A stretch of 64,000 bases of DNA from Streptomyces sp. BA2. GTDB taxonomy: Bacteria > Actinomycetota > Actinomycetes > Streptomycetales > Streptomycetaceae. The position numbers were made by a program, and so were the translations under genes. The stretch lies in assembly GCF_009769735.1 (NCBI RefSeq), contig NZ_WSRO01000002.1, positions 3,546,001 to 3,610,000 of the forward strand, read 5' to 3'. This document shows positions 26,821-34,675 of this stretch, piece after piece. Each line of letters opens with the position of its first letter. The first letter of the stretch is position 1. Under the pieces are notes generated by a model, which had not been told where the DNA came from, made no database searches, and was given only the letters and a program-made list of their open reading frames with translations.

Positions 26821-27771
26821 TCACAGGCCCGTTAGACGGTCACCTATGTACTGAAGGGCCAAGGGCAGCTTACCAAGTGGCTTTACTGACGAAATGCCAA
26901 TGTTCCCTTGCGCAAGCGTGAGGATGATCGTAGTGAGGCCGCGATCCAGATTTATTATCTGCGGGTACGGGATGAACTGCACCGACTTGCTTCCCGAATA
27001 CGGGACGTAAATTACCCTGCGATGAGTCAATGCCGCTAGCGCGCGACTCGACCCCTGGTCGCTCTTAAGAGTGGCGACCTCCTTATCAACCCACAGGTTG
27101 CACAAAAACATGAGAGCAACCTCTTCGTCTGGATCCAGATTATCTGTTAGACGATCAAGCTGCCCCCTGCGAAACCCAGGCTGAATGAACGGGTTGTTAC
27201 GGTGCTGAAGTTTACTGAAGTCGAATAGCAACCTGTACTGTCGATCCATTTCTGCAAAACGAATGGTTCTCCCTCTCTCCAGGCGTTTTGCAGGATCGTC
27301 CCCCCAGTCCCCAGAGTCGACGGATGTAATCGCACTGACCAACCTGCGCATGTCGTCTTCGAAGGTGCCAGATGTCAGCGTCAAAGCGTTCTTGTCACGA
27401 ATCCGCCCCAAGCTGGAGGGGATTTCTTGCACCGAAGGAAGTTGAGCCCCTTGCAGTAGAACAGGAATCACTCTTATCCCGCTGTCGAGCGCGGTCTCAA
27501 CTTCCTGGCGAACCCAATCATTCTTATCCGAAATTCTTGAGCGGCCCTCAGCAGCCCCTGTCCAGTCCGCACCAATCAAAGCAATCAGCACGTCACAAGC
27601 TGCAATCGCCTGCACTATGACTTTGGGAAAGTCCACCCCAGGATCCAGGGACCTCACGTCCATGAACACATGGGAGGAGCCAAAATACTGTGCCAGCCGG
27701 TCACGCAACCAACCTGCATACGGATCACTGTGTCCGTGCCGGTAACTTACGAAGATTTTCTTTTGGTCCAA
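26821..27771 (-). CDS. TIR-domain protein with C-terminal PH-like domain
   Basis: This 316-residue protein begins with a canonical TIR domain: KKIFVSYRHGHSDPYAGWLR, FMDVRSLDPG, CDVLIALIGADW and NDWVRQEVETALDSG. Glu90 in the last is the likely NADase catalytic residue. The C-terminal region (about 220-316) looks like a bacterial PH-type beta domain, with RRVIYVPYSGSKSVQFIPY and INLDRGLTTIILTLAQGNIG. A central segment is helical. The TTG start has GAGGTG upstream. It converges on the ThsB-like gene with a 15-base gap. It could be an NAD-depleting effector or second sensor in the same locus. Confidence 0.78.
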   Translation of the reverse strand: MDQKKIFVSYRHGHSDPYAGWLRDRLAQYFGSSHVFMDVRSLDPGVDFPKVIVQAIAACDVLIALIGADWTGAAEGRSRISDKNDWVRQEVETALDSGIRVIPVLLQGAQLPSVQEIPSSLGRIRDKNALTLTSGTFEDDMRRLVSAITSVDSGDWGDDPAKRLERGRTIRFAEMDRQYRLLFDFSKLQHRNNPFIQPGFRRGQLDRLTDNLDPDEEVALMFLCNLWVDKEVATLKSDQGSSRALAALTHRRVIYVPYSGSKSVQFIPYPQIINLDRGLTTIILTLAQGNIGISSVKPLGKLPLALQYIGDRLTGL

Positions 27772-28058
27772 GGTGGAAAATCACCTCTAGTGAATAGCGC
27801 CAACTCGCTTGAACCCAGAGTAGACGCCTTGAACTCGGCGTGCATAGAATTTTGCTGACTGCAACCATACATTCGAATATGTTCGACTTTTTGGTGTCAC
27901 ACAAGAACCTTGAGCAACTCCATTAACGGCCAGACGACAGCGACGCCCCGCGGAACGAGGTCTTCCGGTGAATGTACGGTGACGCGCCAGCAATCGGGGC
28001 CGTCACTTCCCTCTCCGCCGCAGGTCAACCGGGCAGGGCATGAGAACAGACCGTCTCT

Positions 28059-28101
28059 CTTCTAAGCGCTTGGCCGCAGGTTCGAGTCCTGCCGGGGGCG
28101 C
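28059..28101 (+). repeat. attR: partial tRNA-Arg copy
   Basis: The 43 bases are identical to 8977-9019: the tRNA 3' half without its 5' acceptor and D arm, so not a functional gene. It marks the right border of the element. The 287 bases before it, back to the TIR gene start, hold only low-G+C sequence with no gene that I can support. Confidence 0.93.
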
Positions 28102-28144
28102 GCAGATTTTTCTTGGCGGGGCTTCCTAGGCGGGCCCGCCGCCC

Positions 28145-29971
28145 CTACTCCGGTAGCCGCAGTTCCCCGTGCGCGCCCTTCGGGACCGTTGGGGTGTTTG
28201 GAGGGATCGGGCGTACGCGGGTGTATCCGTTCGTCTGTGGTGGGCGGGGGTCCTGGGAGCCCTTGTTGGGCCAGTGCGCCATCGCTCGTTCGGCCTGGGC
28301 TGTGATCGTGAGTGAGGGGTTCACGCCCAGGTTCGCTGAGATCGCTGCGCCGTCCACCACCGAGATGCCCGGGTGGCCGTACAGGCGGTGGTAGGGGTCG
28401 ATCACTCCCCTGTCCGGTGAGTCGCCTATCGGGCAGCCGCCCAGGAAGTGGGCCGTGAGGGGCTTGTTGAGGAGTTCGCCCAAGTTCGTGCCCGCGTAGC
28501 CGTTGATTCTGTCGGCCACCAGGCCCGCCGCCTCCCAGCCCTCCTCGATGTGCACCGGGTTGGGTGCGCCGTGGCCCTGTTCCGCCGTCAGCAGGCCGCG
28601 GCGGCCCAGGCGTGTGGTGAGGGAGTTGTCGTGGGTCTGCATGACCAGGCCGATGATCGTGCGCTCCGACCAGCGGTGTGTCGATGCCACCCGTGCCACC
28701 AGTACGGGGTGGGTGAGGAAGGCCAGCACGGCCGCCAGCGGCTTGGGGAGGTTGCGGCTGTACTGCGGGACGCAGATCAGCGCCATCAGGTTGGAGCCCT
28801 TGCCGTAGCGGACGTTCTCGATGTGGGTGGTGGGGTTCGGGTGGATGGAGGACGTGATGGCCACGCCCCGCGTGAAGTCCAGGGGGCGGCCGGCGCCGTG
28901 CTTCTTGCGGTAGCGGCGCGGGAAGGTCACCGCGCCCACCAGCGCCTCGGAGTTGGTGCGGGTCAGCCTGCCGAGACGGTCGGAAAGGCCTGGCAGGACT
29001 CCCTCGTCCTTCATGCGGTGCAGGAGGGTCTGGGTGCCGTACGTCCCCGCCGCGAGGACGACGTGGCGGGCCCGCAGGACCGTGCCGCCTCCCCTCCGAC
29101 CGCCCTTTCGTCCCCTACGGCGTCCACCCGTAGGGACCGTCACCACCTCGTGGCCCCCGGCGACCTCGCGCACCGACACCACCGTCGTCATCGCACGGAT
29201 CTCCGCGCCCGCCCGCTCGGCCAGGTAGAGGTAGTTCTCGGTGAGTGTGTTCTTGGCGCCGACCTTGCAGCCCGTCATGCACGACCCGCACTCGGTGCAC
29301 GCCGCCCGCGCGGGCCCTGCCCCGCCGAAATACGGATCGGGAACTTCCGTGCGCTGTCCGGCCGTTGAAGGACTGGTGCCGGTGGCGCCACCGGCACCGC
29401 CAGCCCCCGCGCCCCCCGCATCCGCCCCGTCCCCGAAGAACACCCCCACCGGCGTCAGCCTGAATGTGTCCGCCACTCCCATCCGGTCCGCCGCCGCCCG
29501 CAGATGTTCGTCCGCCTCGGTCGTGGTCGGGTTCTGGCGTACGCCGAGCATGCGCCGGGCCTGGTCGTAGTAAGGGGCCAGTTCCGTCTGCCAGTCCGTG
29601 ATGCCCGCCCACTGCTTGTCCTGGAAGAAGGCGGGCGGCGGCACGTAGAGGGTGTTCGCGTAGTTGAGCGACCCGCCGCCCACCCCTGCGCCCGCGAGGA
29701 CCATCACGTTGCGCAGGAGGTGGATGCGCTGGATGCCGTAGAGGCCGAGGGCCGGCGCCCACAGGTAGTTCCTCAGGTCCCAGGAGTCCGTGGGGAGCGT
29801 CTCGCGGGTGAAGCGGCGGCCCGCCTCCAGGACGCCGACGCGGTAGCCCTTCTCCGTCAGGCGCAGGGCGGCGACCGAACCGCCGAAGCCGGAGCCGACC
29901 ACCAGTACGTCGAAGTCGTACGCCTCGTCGTCGCTGTCGAAGTCGTACGCCTCGTCGTCGCTCACGCTCAC
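28145..29971 (-). CDS. GMC-type FAD oxidoreductase (cholesterol-oxidase-like)
   Basis: The 608-residue flavoprotein has the ADP-binding fold VLVVGSGFGGSVAALRLTEKG near residue 22 (family GxGxxG written GSGFGG) and VLAGAGVGGGSLNYANTLYV. A Cys cluster CTECGSCMTGCKVGAKNTL is typical of the cholesterol-oxidase-like subgroup. The C-terminal GMC signature is AHFLGGCPIGDSPDRGVIDP, and then a VVDGAAISANLGVNPSLTI segment. It oxidises an alcohol or sterol-like substrate. The N-terminus carries a duplicated SDDEAYDFD from a 27-bp tandem DNA repeat. The GTG at 29971 overlaps the fadD stop, so the two are co-translated, suggesting lipid or sterol metabolism. Confidence 0.88.
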   Translation of the reverse strand: MSVSDDEAYDFDSDDEAYDFDVLVVGSGFGGSVAALRLTEKGYRVGVLEAGRRFTRETLPTDSWDLRNYLWAPALGLYGIQRIHLLRNVMVLAGAGVGGGSLNYANTLYVPPPAFFQDKQWAGITDWQTELAPYYDQARRMLGVRQNPTTTEADEHLRAAADRMGVADTFRLTPVGVFFGDGADAGGAGAGGAGGATGTSPSTAGQRTEVPDPYFGGAGPARAACTECGSCMTGCKVGAKNTLTENYLYLAERAGAEIRAMTTVVSVREVAGGHEVVTVPTGGRRRGRKGGRRGGGTVLRARHVVLAAGTYGTQTLLHRMKDEGVLPGLSDRLGRLTRTNSEALVGAVTFPRRYRKKHGAGRPLDFTRGVAITSSIHPNPTTHIENVRYGKGSNLMALICVPQYSRNLPKPLAAVLAFLTHPVLVARVASTHRWSERTIIGLVMQTHDNSLTTRLGRRGLLTAEQGHGAPNPVHIEEGWEAAGLVADRINGYAGTNLGELLNKPLTAHFLGGCPIGDSPDRGVIDPYHRLYGHPGISVVDGAAISANLGVNPSLTITAQAERAMAHWPNKGSQDPRPPQTNGYTRVRPIPPNTPTVPKGAHGELRLPE

Positions 29972-31911
29972 CGTGCGGACTCGCCGTAGAGCGCCTCGAT
30001 CTCGTCCGCGTACGCCGCCGTCACCGCATGCCGTTTGATCTTCAGCGATGGCGTGAGCAGCCCGTTGTCCTCGGTGAACTCACCCTCTACGACGGCGAAT
30101 GTGCGGATGGACTCGGCCCGTGAGACGGCCGTGTTGGCGTAGTCCACGGCCTTCTGGACCTCCGCGATCATCTTCGGGTCCCTGCACAGCTCGGCGAGCG
30201 GGGTGTCCTTCGGGCGCTTGCGCACGGCGAGCCAGTGCTCGACGGCCTCCGGGTCCAGCGTGATGAGCGCCGCGACGTACGCACGGTTGTCGCCGACGAC
30301 GATGCACTGCCCGACCGGCGCACGGCTGCGCAGCCGATCCTCCAGGATCGCCGGGGAGACGTTCTTGCCCCCGGACGTGACGATGATGTCCTTCTTGCGC
30401 CCGGTGATCGTGAGGTAGCCGTCCTCGTCCAGCGCCCCCAGGTCACCCGTCGCGAACCACTCGTCCCGCAGCACCGCGTCCGTCGCGGCCGGGTTGTTCC
30501 AGTACGAGCCGAAGACGATGCCGCCCTTGATGAGCACCTCGCCGTCGTCCGCGATCCGCACCGCGGTGCCCGGCACCGGCGTCCCCACCGTGCCGGGGCG
30601 GGGCTTCAGCGGTGGCGTGATGGTCGCGGCGGCCGTGGTCTCCGTCAGGCCGTAGCCCTCGTAGATGATGATCCCGGCGGCGTAGAAGAAGAGGTTGAGG
30701 CGCCGGTCGAGGGGCGAGCCGCCGCTGATCGCGTAGCGCAGCCTGCCGCCGACCTCCTTGCGGATGCGGCGGTAGACCAGCAGTTCGTACAGCGCCCAGC
30801 CGAGGTAGAGCCCGAGGGAAGGACCGGGGCCGCGCGTGCCCTTGCCCGCATCGAGGAACTTGTTCAGATACGCCTCCCCGAACCGCACCGCGATCCCCTC
30901 GGCCCGGTCGAAGGACGCGCCGCGCCCGATCTTCTCCGCGGTCGCGCGCCCCGTGTCGTGGATCTTCTCGAAGAGGTACGGGACGCCGACGACGAACGTC
31001 GGCCTGAAAGCCCGCAGTTCGGGCCTCAGTTCGTCCGGCTTGATGCTCGGGCAGTGGCCGAGTTCGATGCGGGCGAGCATGCAGGCGATCTGGATGGTGC
31101 GGCCAAGGATGTGGGCGAGCGGCAGGAAGAGGAGCGTGGAGGCGACCTGCCCGGTGATCTCCTTGAAGATGGGGTGCAGCAGGTCGACCGTGTTCGCGGC
31201 CTCGGCGTGCAGATTGCCGTGGGTGAGGACGCAGCCCTTGGGCTTGCCGGTCGTGCCGGACGTGTAGCAGATGGTGGCGACGGATTCCGGGGTGAGGGCG
31301 GCCCGCCGCTTGGTCACCTCCTCATCGGGCAACTCCCGGCCCTGGGAGGCTAGTTCGAAGAGCGCGCCGTCGTCGACGCAGAGGATGCGCGGCGGCTCGG
31401 TGAGGCCCCCGACCGCCGTCTCGGCAGTCGTGACGTTCTCCTCCGTCTCCGCGATCAGCAGCGTCGCGCCGGAGTCCCGCACGATCCACTCGATCTGTTC
31501 CGCCGCCGACGTCGCGTACACGGGCACGGTCTGCCCGCCCGCCGCCCAGATCGCGAAGTCCAGCACGGCCCACTCGTACCGCGTACGGGACATCAGCGCG
31601 ACCCGGCCGCCCGGCTGGAGCCCGGCCGCGATCAACCCCTTTGCCGTGGCGGTGACTTCGCGCGCGAAGGTCGCCGCGGTGACCGGCCGCCACTGATCGC
31701 CCTGCTTGCGGCGCAGGACGACCGCGTCGGGCGCCTCGGCGGCGTTGGTGAAGGGGATGTCGGCGGTGCTGCCCGCGGTGGCCTTCGCCGCGAGCCGGGG
31801 CGTACGCGCCTCGCGCACGACGCCGTGCTCGTCCCGGACGATCTCCACCGGGGCACGCTCCCCCAGCTCGCTGTGGCGTTGCGCCCGTTTCAGATCCTTG
31901 CGTACGCCCAT
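29968..31911 (-). CDS. long-chain fatty-acid-CoA ligase (FadD15-like)
   Basis: The 647-residue adenylate-forming enzyme activates fatty acids to acyl-CoA. Motifs are TICYTSGTTGKPKGCVLTHG (phosphate loop), YEGYGLTETTAAATI (adenine motif), WFATGDLGALDEDGYLTITG and RKKDIIVTSGGKNVSP (hinge and catalytic region). The start MGVRKDLKRAQRHSELGERA at 31911 has GGAGCCGTC upstream. It is followed by the GMC gene in a GTGA overlap. An operator-like motif shared with the SCP2 gene lies at 31976-31989, so the adjacent TetR protein probably controls it. Confidence 0.93.
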   Translation of the reverse strand: MGVRKDLKRAQRHSELGERAPVEIVRDEHGVVREARTPRLAAKATAGSTADIPFTNAAEAPDAVVLRRKQGDQWRPVTAATFAREVTATAKGLIAAGLQPGGRVALMSRTRYEWAVLDFAIWAAGGQTVPVYATSAAEQIEWIVRDSGATLLIAETEENVTTAETAVGGLTEPPRILCVDDGALFELASQGRELPDEEVTKRRAALTPESVATICYTSGTTGKPKGCVLTHGNLHAEAANTVDLLHPIFKEITGQVASTLLFLPLAHILGRTIQIACMLARIELGHCPSIKPDELRPELRAFRPTFVVGVPYLFEKIHDTGRATAEKIGRGASFDRAEGIAVRFGEAYLNKFLDAGKGTRGPGPSLGLYLGWALYELLVYRRIRKEVGGRLRYAISGGSPLDRRLNLFFYAAGIIIYEGYGLTETTAAATITPPLKPRPGTVGTPVPGTAVRIADDGEVLIKGGIVFGSYWNNPAATDAVLRDEWFATGDLGALDEDGYLTITGRKKDIIVTSGGKNVSPAILEDRLRSRAPVGQCIVVGDNRAYVAALITLDPEAVEHWLAVRKRPKDTPLAELCRDPKMIAEVQKAVDYANTAVSRAESIRTFAVVEGEFTEDNGLLTPSLKIKRHAVTAAYADEIEALYGESAR

Positions 31912-31975
31912 GACGGCTCCCGGCTACCCAGCTGACATGCGGAGGTGATGCGGTGCGTACTTACTGGGAGGTCAA

Positions 31976-31989
31976 CTTACTCAAGCGTA
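31976..31989. promoter_or_regulatory. putative TetR operator upstream of fadD
   Basis: The sequence CTTACTCAAGCGTA lies in the fadD upstream gap. It matches 12-13 of 14 positions of the complement of the site in front of the SCP2 gene (CTTACTCAAGAGTA). A second half-site CTTACT begins at 31960. The shared motif on both flanks of the TetR gene indicates one regulon. Confidence 0.6.
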
Positions 31990-32035
31990 GGAAAAGTTCA
32001 ATGGGTCGGGCAGACAAGAAGTCGGCCGGCCGGGC

Positions 32036-32698
32036 TCACTCGGGCGAAGGAACCCAGACCTCCCCTTCGAGCACCCGCCCCATCCCCACCCACACCATGT
32101 TCATCAGCCGCAGAGTGACCCCCTCCGGCGACTGGCCGGGGTGGCCGCCCATCCAGTCGGTGAGCGAGTCCGCCGCGCCCACCAGCGCGTGCGCGACGAA
32201 GTCGGCGTCCTCGTCGTCCAGTCGAGAGCCGCCGGGGCTCTCCGCGATGCCGTCCCGGACCAGGCCCGCGACCTGCGCCATCACCGCACGCCGCGCGTCG
32301 GCCACGGCGGTCGCGATCGCCTCGCTCAGCTCCGAGGCCTGGCGGTGCAGGACGACCCAGCTGTCGCGGTGCTCGGCGACGAAGACGAAGAACGCCGAGA
32401 GGCCCGCGTGCAGGCGCAGTTCGGGCGCGCCGCCCCCGGCCCGCGCCGCGTCCTGGAAGGCGGCGACCAGGCGGTCGGCCTCGCGCCGCAGGCAGGCGAG
32501 GAAGAGCCCCTCCTTGGAGTCGAGGTAGAGATAGACCATCGGCTTGGAGATGCCGGCCAGTTCGGCGATCTCGTCCACGGACGCGGCGTGATAGCCGCGC
32601 TTGGCGAAGACCGTCACCGCCACATCGATGATCTGCTGTTCGCGCTCCTGGCGCGGAACGCGCCGACGCCGTCCCTCAGTTCTCCCGTTGACCGTCAC
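32036..32698 (-). CDS. TetR-family transcriptional regulator
   Basis: The 220-residue regulator has an N-terminal helix-turn-helix (IDVAVTVFAKRGYHAASVDE followed by IAELAGISKPMVYLYLDSKE) and a helical C-terminal ligand-binding domain. The GTG at 32698 has GGGAGG upstream. It lies between fadD and the divergent SCP2/acyl-CoA dehydrogenase pair, both preceded by the CTTACTCAAG motif. It is therefore likely to repress fatty-acid breakdown genes until an acyl-CoA binds, as TetR-type FadR/AcdR regulators do. The ligand is inferred. Confidence 0.9.
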   Translation of the reverse strand: MTVNGRTEGRRRRVPRQEREQQIIDVAVTVFAKRGYHAASVDEIAELAGISKPMVYLYLDSKEGLFLACLRREADRLVAAFQDAARAGGGAPELRLHAGLSAFFVFVAEHRDSWVVLHRQASELSEAIATAVADARRAVMAQVAGLVRDGIAESPGGSRLDDEDADFVAHALVGAADSLTDWMGGHPGQSPEGVTLRLMNMVWVGMGRVLEGEVWVPSPE

Positions 32699-32743
32699 CC
32701 TTGCAGCCTCCCAGACTCGGGGCTACCTTACCCCTTAGTAAGT

Positions 32744-32757
32744 TTACTCTTGAGTAA
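32744..32757. promoter_or_regulatory. TetR operator overlapping the SCP2 leader
   Basis: TTACTCTTGAGTAA is a perfect inverted repeat with 6-bp arms and a two-base centre. It directly abuts the AAGGAG ribosome binding site of the SCP2 gene. A related arm CTTAGTAAG lies just upstream (32734-32742), giving a double site. Occupation would block transcription start or initiation complex access. Confidence 0.7.
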
Positions 32758-32767
32758 GGAGATTGCC

Positions 32768-33238
32768 ATGGCGGACGGCATCGGCGGCGCTGACGGCCTG
32801 GCCGGACTCGACTTCGCGAGCGTCACCCCCGAGGAGTTCGCGAAGATCGTGAAGGGGTTTTCCGGCAAGGAGATCACCGAGATCGCCCAGAACGCGGAGT
32901 TGCGCGCCCGCGTCCTGCAAGAGGTGTTCGGGCGGATGGGCCGGCAGTTCAAGCCGGAGTCCGCGGGCACCGTCAAGGCGCTGATCCGCTGGAAGATCAC
33001 GGGCGTCGACGAGGCGGTCTACGAGACGGACATCTCGGAGGGCACCTGCACCGTCCGCGAGGGCCGCTCGGACGCCGAGCCGCGCGTCACACTCGTCATG
33101 GCCGACCCCGAGTTCCTCAAGCTGGTCTCCGGCAACGCGAGCCCCGTGACGATGTTCATGATGCGCAAGATCAAGATCGCGGGCGATGTGGCGTTCGCCG
33201 CCGGTCTGACCCGCTACTTCGACATCCCGAAGGCCTGA
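32768..33238 (+). CDS. SCP2 sterol-carrier-domain protein
   Basis: This 156-residue single-domain protein matches the SCP2 fold: ALIRWKITGVDEAVYETDIS, TCTVREGRSDAEPRVTLVMA, DPEFLKLVSGNASPVTMFMM and KIKIAGDVAFAAGLTRYF. It binds hydrophobic acyl or sterol ligands and probably delivers them to the neighbouring dehydrogenase. AAGGAG lies seven bases before the ATG at 32768. The acyl-CoA dehydrogenase starts 38 bases after its stop, so they form one operon under the TetR operator. Confidence 0.88.
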   Translation: MADGIGGADGLAGLDFASVTPEEFAKIVKGFSGKEITEIAQNAELRARVLQEVFGRMGRQFKPESAGTVKALIRWKITGVDEAVYETDISEGTCTVREGRSDAEPRVTLVMADPEFLKLVSGNASPVTMFMMRKIKIAGDVAFAAGLTRYFDIPKA

Positions 33239-33276
33239 CCCCAAAGCCTGAGCCGACTTCCGGAAGGGAACACACG

Positions 33277-34524
33277 ATGGCCTTCTCGCTCGAACTGACC
33301 GAGGAACAACGGGACCTGCGCGGCTGGGTGCACGGCTTCGCCGCCGACGTGGTGCGGCCGGCCGCCGCCGAGTGGGACGAGCGCGAGGAGACTCCCTGGC
33401 CCGTCATCCAGGAGGCCGCCAAGATCGGGCTGTACGGGTTCGAGTCCCTGGCCGACCTCTTCGGCGACCCCAGCGGACTCTCGCTGCAGATCGCCAACGA
33501 GGAGCTGTTCTGGGGCGACGCGGGCATCGGTATGGCCCTGTTCGGTACGTCGCTCGCGGTGGCCGGGATCTTCTCGGCGGGCACGCCCGACCAGCTCGCC
33601 GAGTGGGTGCCGCAGTGCTTCGGTGACGAGGACGACCCCAAGGTCGCGGCGTTCTGCGTCTCCGAGCCCGACGCGGGCTCCGACGTGTCGGCGATGCGGA
33701 CCCGCGCGACCTACGACGAGGCACGCGACGAGTGGACCCTGTCGGGCCAGAAGGCGTGGATCACGAACGGCGGCATCGCCAACGTCCATGTGGTGGTCGC
33801 GTCCGTCGATCCGGCCCTCGGCTCGCGAGGGCAGGCGGCGTTCATCGTGCCGCCCGGCACGCGGGGCCTCGAAGGCGCCAAGAAGATAAGGAAGTTGGGG
33901 CTGCGGGCCTCGCACACCGCGGATGTGTTCCTGGACGACGTACGCGTGCCTGGGCACTGCCTGCTCGGCGGCAAGGAGCGTCTCGACGCCCGGCTCGCGC
34001 GCGCCCGCGAGGGGACGAAGGCGGGTTCCGGGGGCGGCGCGAAGGCCGGTTCCGGAGGCCGCGGGCAAGCGGCGATGGCGACCTTCGAGGTGAGCCGCCC
34101 GACCGTGGGGGCGCAGGCGCTCGGCATCGCGCGGGCCGCGTACGAATACGCGCTCGACTACGCGGGCTCCCGGGTCGCCTTCGGCCGCCCCATCATCGAG
34201 AACCAGTCCATCGCCTTCGCGCTCGCCGATCTGCGGACCGAGATCGAAGCCGTGCGGCTGCTGATCTGGCAGGCGGCGTGGATGGCGCGGAACGACAAGG
34301 CGTTCGACGCGGGGCAGGGCTCGATGGCCAAGCTGCGCGCGGGTGAGCTGGCCGTTTCGGCGACCGAGAAGGCGGTGCAGGTGCTGGGGGGTGCGGGGTA
34401 CAGCAGGGAGCATCCGGTGGAGCGGATGTACCGGGACGCGAAGATCTACACGATCTTCGAGGGGACGAGTGAGATCCAGCGTCTGGTGATCGCCCGGGCC
34501 ATCTCCGGGCGGCAGATCCGCTGA
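33277..34524 (+). CDS. acyl-CoA dehydrogenase
   Basis: This 415-residue flavoenzyme introduces the alpha-beta double bond in acyl-CoA. Signatures are AFCVSEPDAGSDVSAMRTRA, WTLSGQKAWITNGGIANVHV, FGRPIIENQSIAFALADL and the C-terminal YTIFEGTSEIQRLVIARAIS with the catalytic Glu region. Between the beta domain and the C-terminal helices it carries an extra Gly/Ser/Lys-rich segment (GTKAGSGGGAKAGSGGRG) produced by a short DNA repeat, probably a surface loop. ATG 33277 has GGAAGGG upstream. It is the second gene of the SCP2 operon. Confidence 0.93.
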   Translation: MAFSLELTEEQRDLRGWVHGFAADVVRPAAAEWDEREETPWPVIQEAAKIGLYGFESLADLFGDPSGLSLQIANEELFWGDAGIGMALFGTSLAVAGIFSAGTPDQLAEWVPQCFGDEDDPKVAAFCVSEPDAGSDVSAMRTRATYDEARDEWTLSGQKAWITNGGIANVHVVVASVDPALGSRGQAAFIVPPGTRGLEGAKKIRKLGLRASHTADVFLDDVRVPGHCLLGGKERLDARLARAREGTKAGSGGGAKAGSGGRGQAAMATFEVSRPTVGAQALGIARAAYEYALDYAGSRVAFGRPIIENQSIAFALADLRTEIEAVRLLIWQAAWMARNDKAFDAGQGSMAKLRAGELAVSATEKAVQVLGGAGYSREHPVERMYRDAKIYTIFEGTSEIQRLVIARAISGRQIR

Positions 34525-34675
34525 GGGGGCGGGCCGCGGGCCCGAAGCCGTGCGTACCGCAGACGTACCCCGTGCGCACCGCAGCTCACCGGCGGCTTCG
34601 CCGAGTTCGTCCTCGGACGCCGGACGGCCTAACGCTCTCCTCAAGCCCCCATTTACCTGCGCCGATGAAGAGATC

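Larger units (their letters stand above)
8977..28101. mobile_element. 19-kb actinomycete integrative and conjugative element (AICE) in tRNA-Arg
   Basis: The segment is bounded by perfect 43-bp direct repeats of the tRNA 3' half. Within it lie, in order, integrase and excisionase, a replication module (DUF3631 ATPase, Prim-Pol, SSB), a nuclease, a SpdD-like/TraB/TraA transfer block, DUF2637 and DUF6303 proteins, a regulatory block (ParB-like, XRE, Nudix, HD, GntR) and a TIR/SLATT cargo. This order matches the pSAM2/SLP1 class, which excises, replicates and transfers as double-stranded DNA through TraB. All hallmark functions appear intact. The cargo end (about 25.2-28.0 kb) has clearly lower G+C than the rest. 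Confidence 0.93.

Noticed and set aside
26194..27771. Complete classical Thoeris system
   Set aside because: No ThsA-like SIR2/SLOG or Macro-domain protein is present; the membrane partner is a SLATT protein, so only a Thoeris-related label is justified.
28028..28101. A second tRNA-Arg gene at the right border
   Set aside because: Only the 3' 42 bases of the tRNA are present; the acceptor 5' strand and D arm are missing, so it is an att copy.
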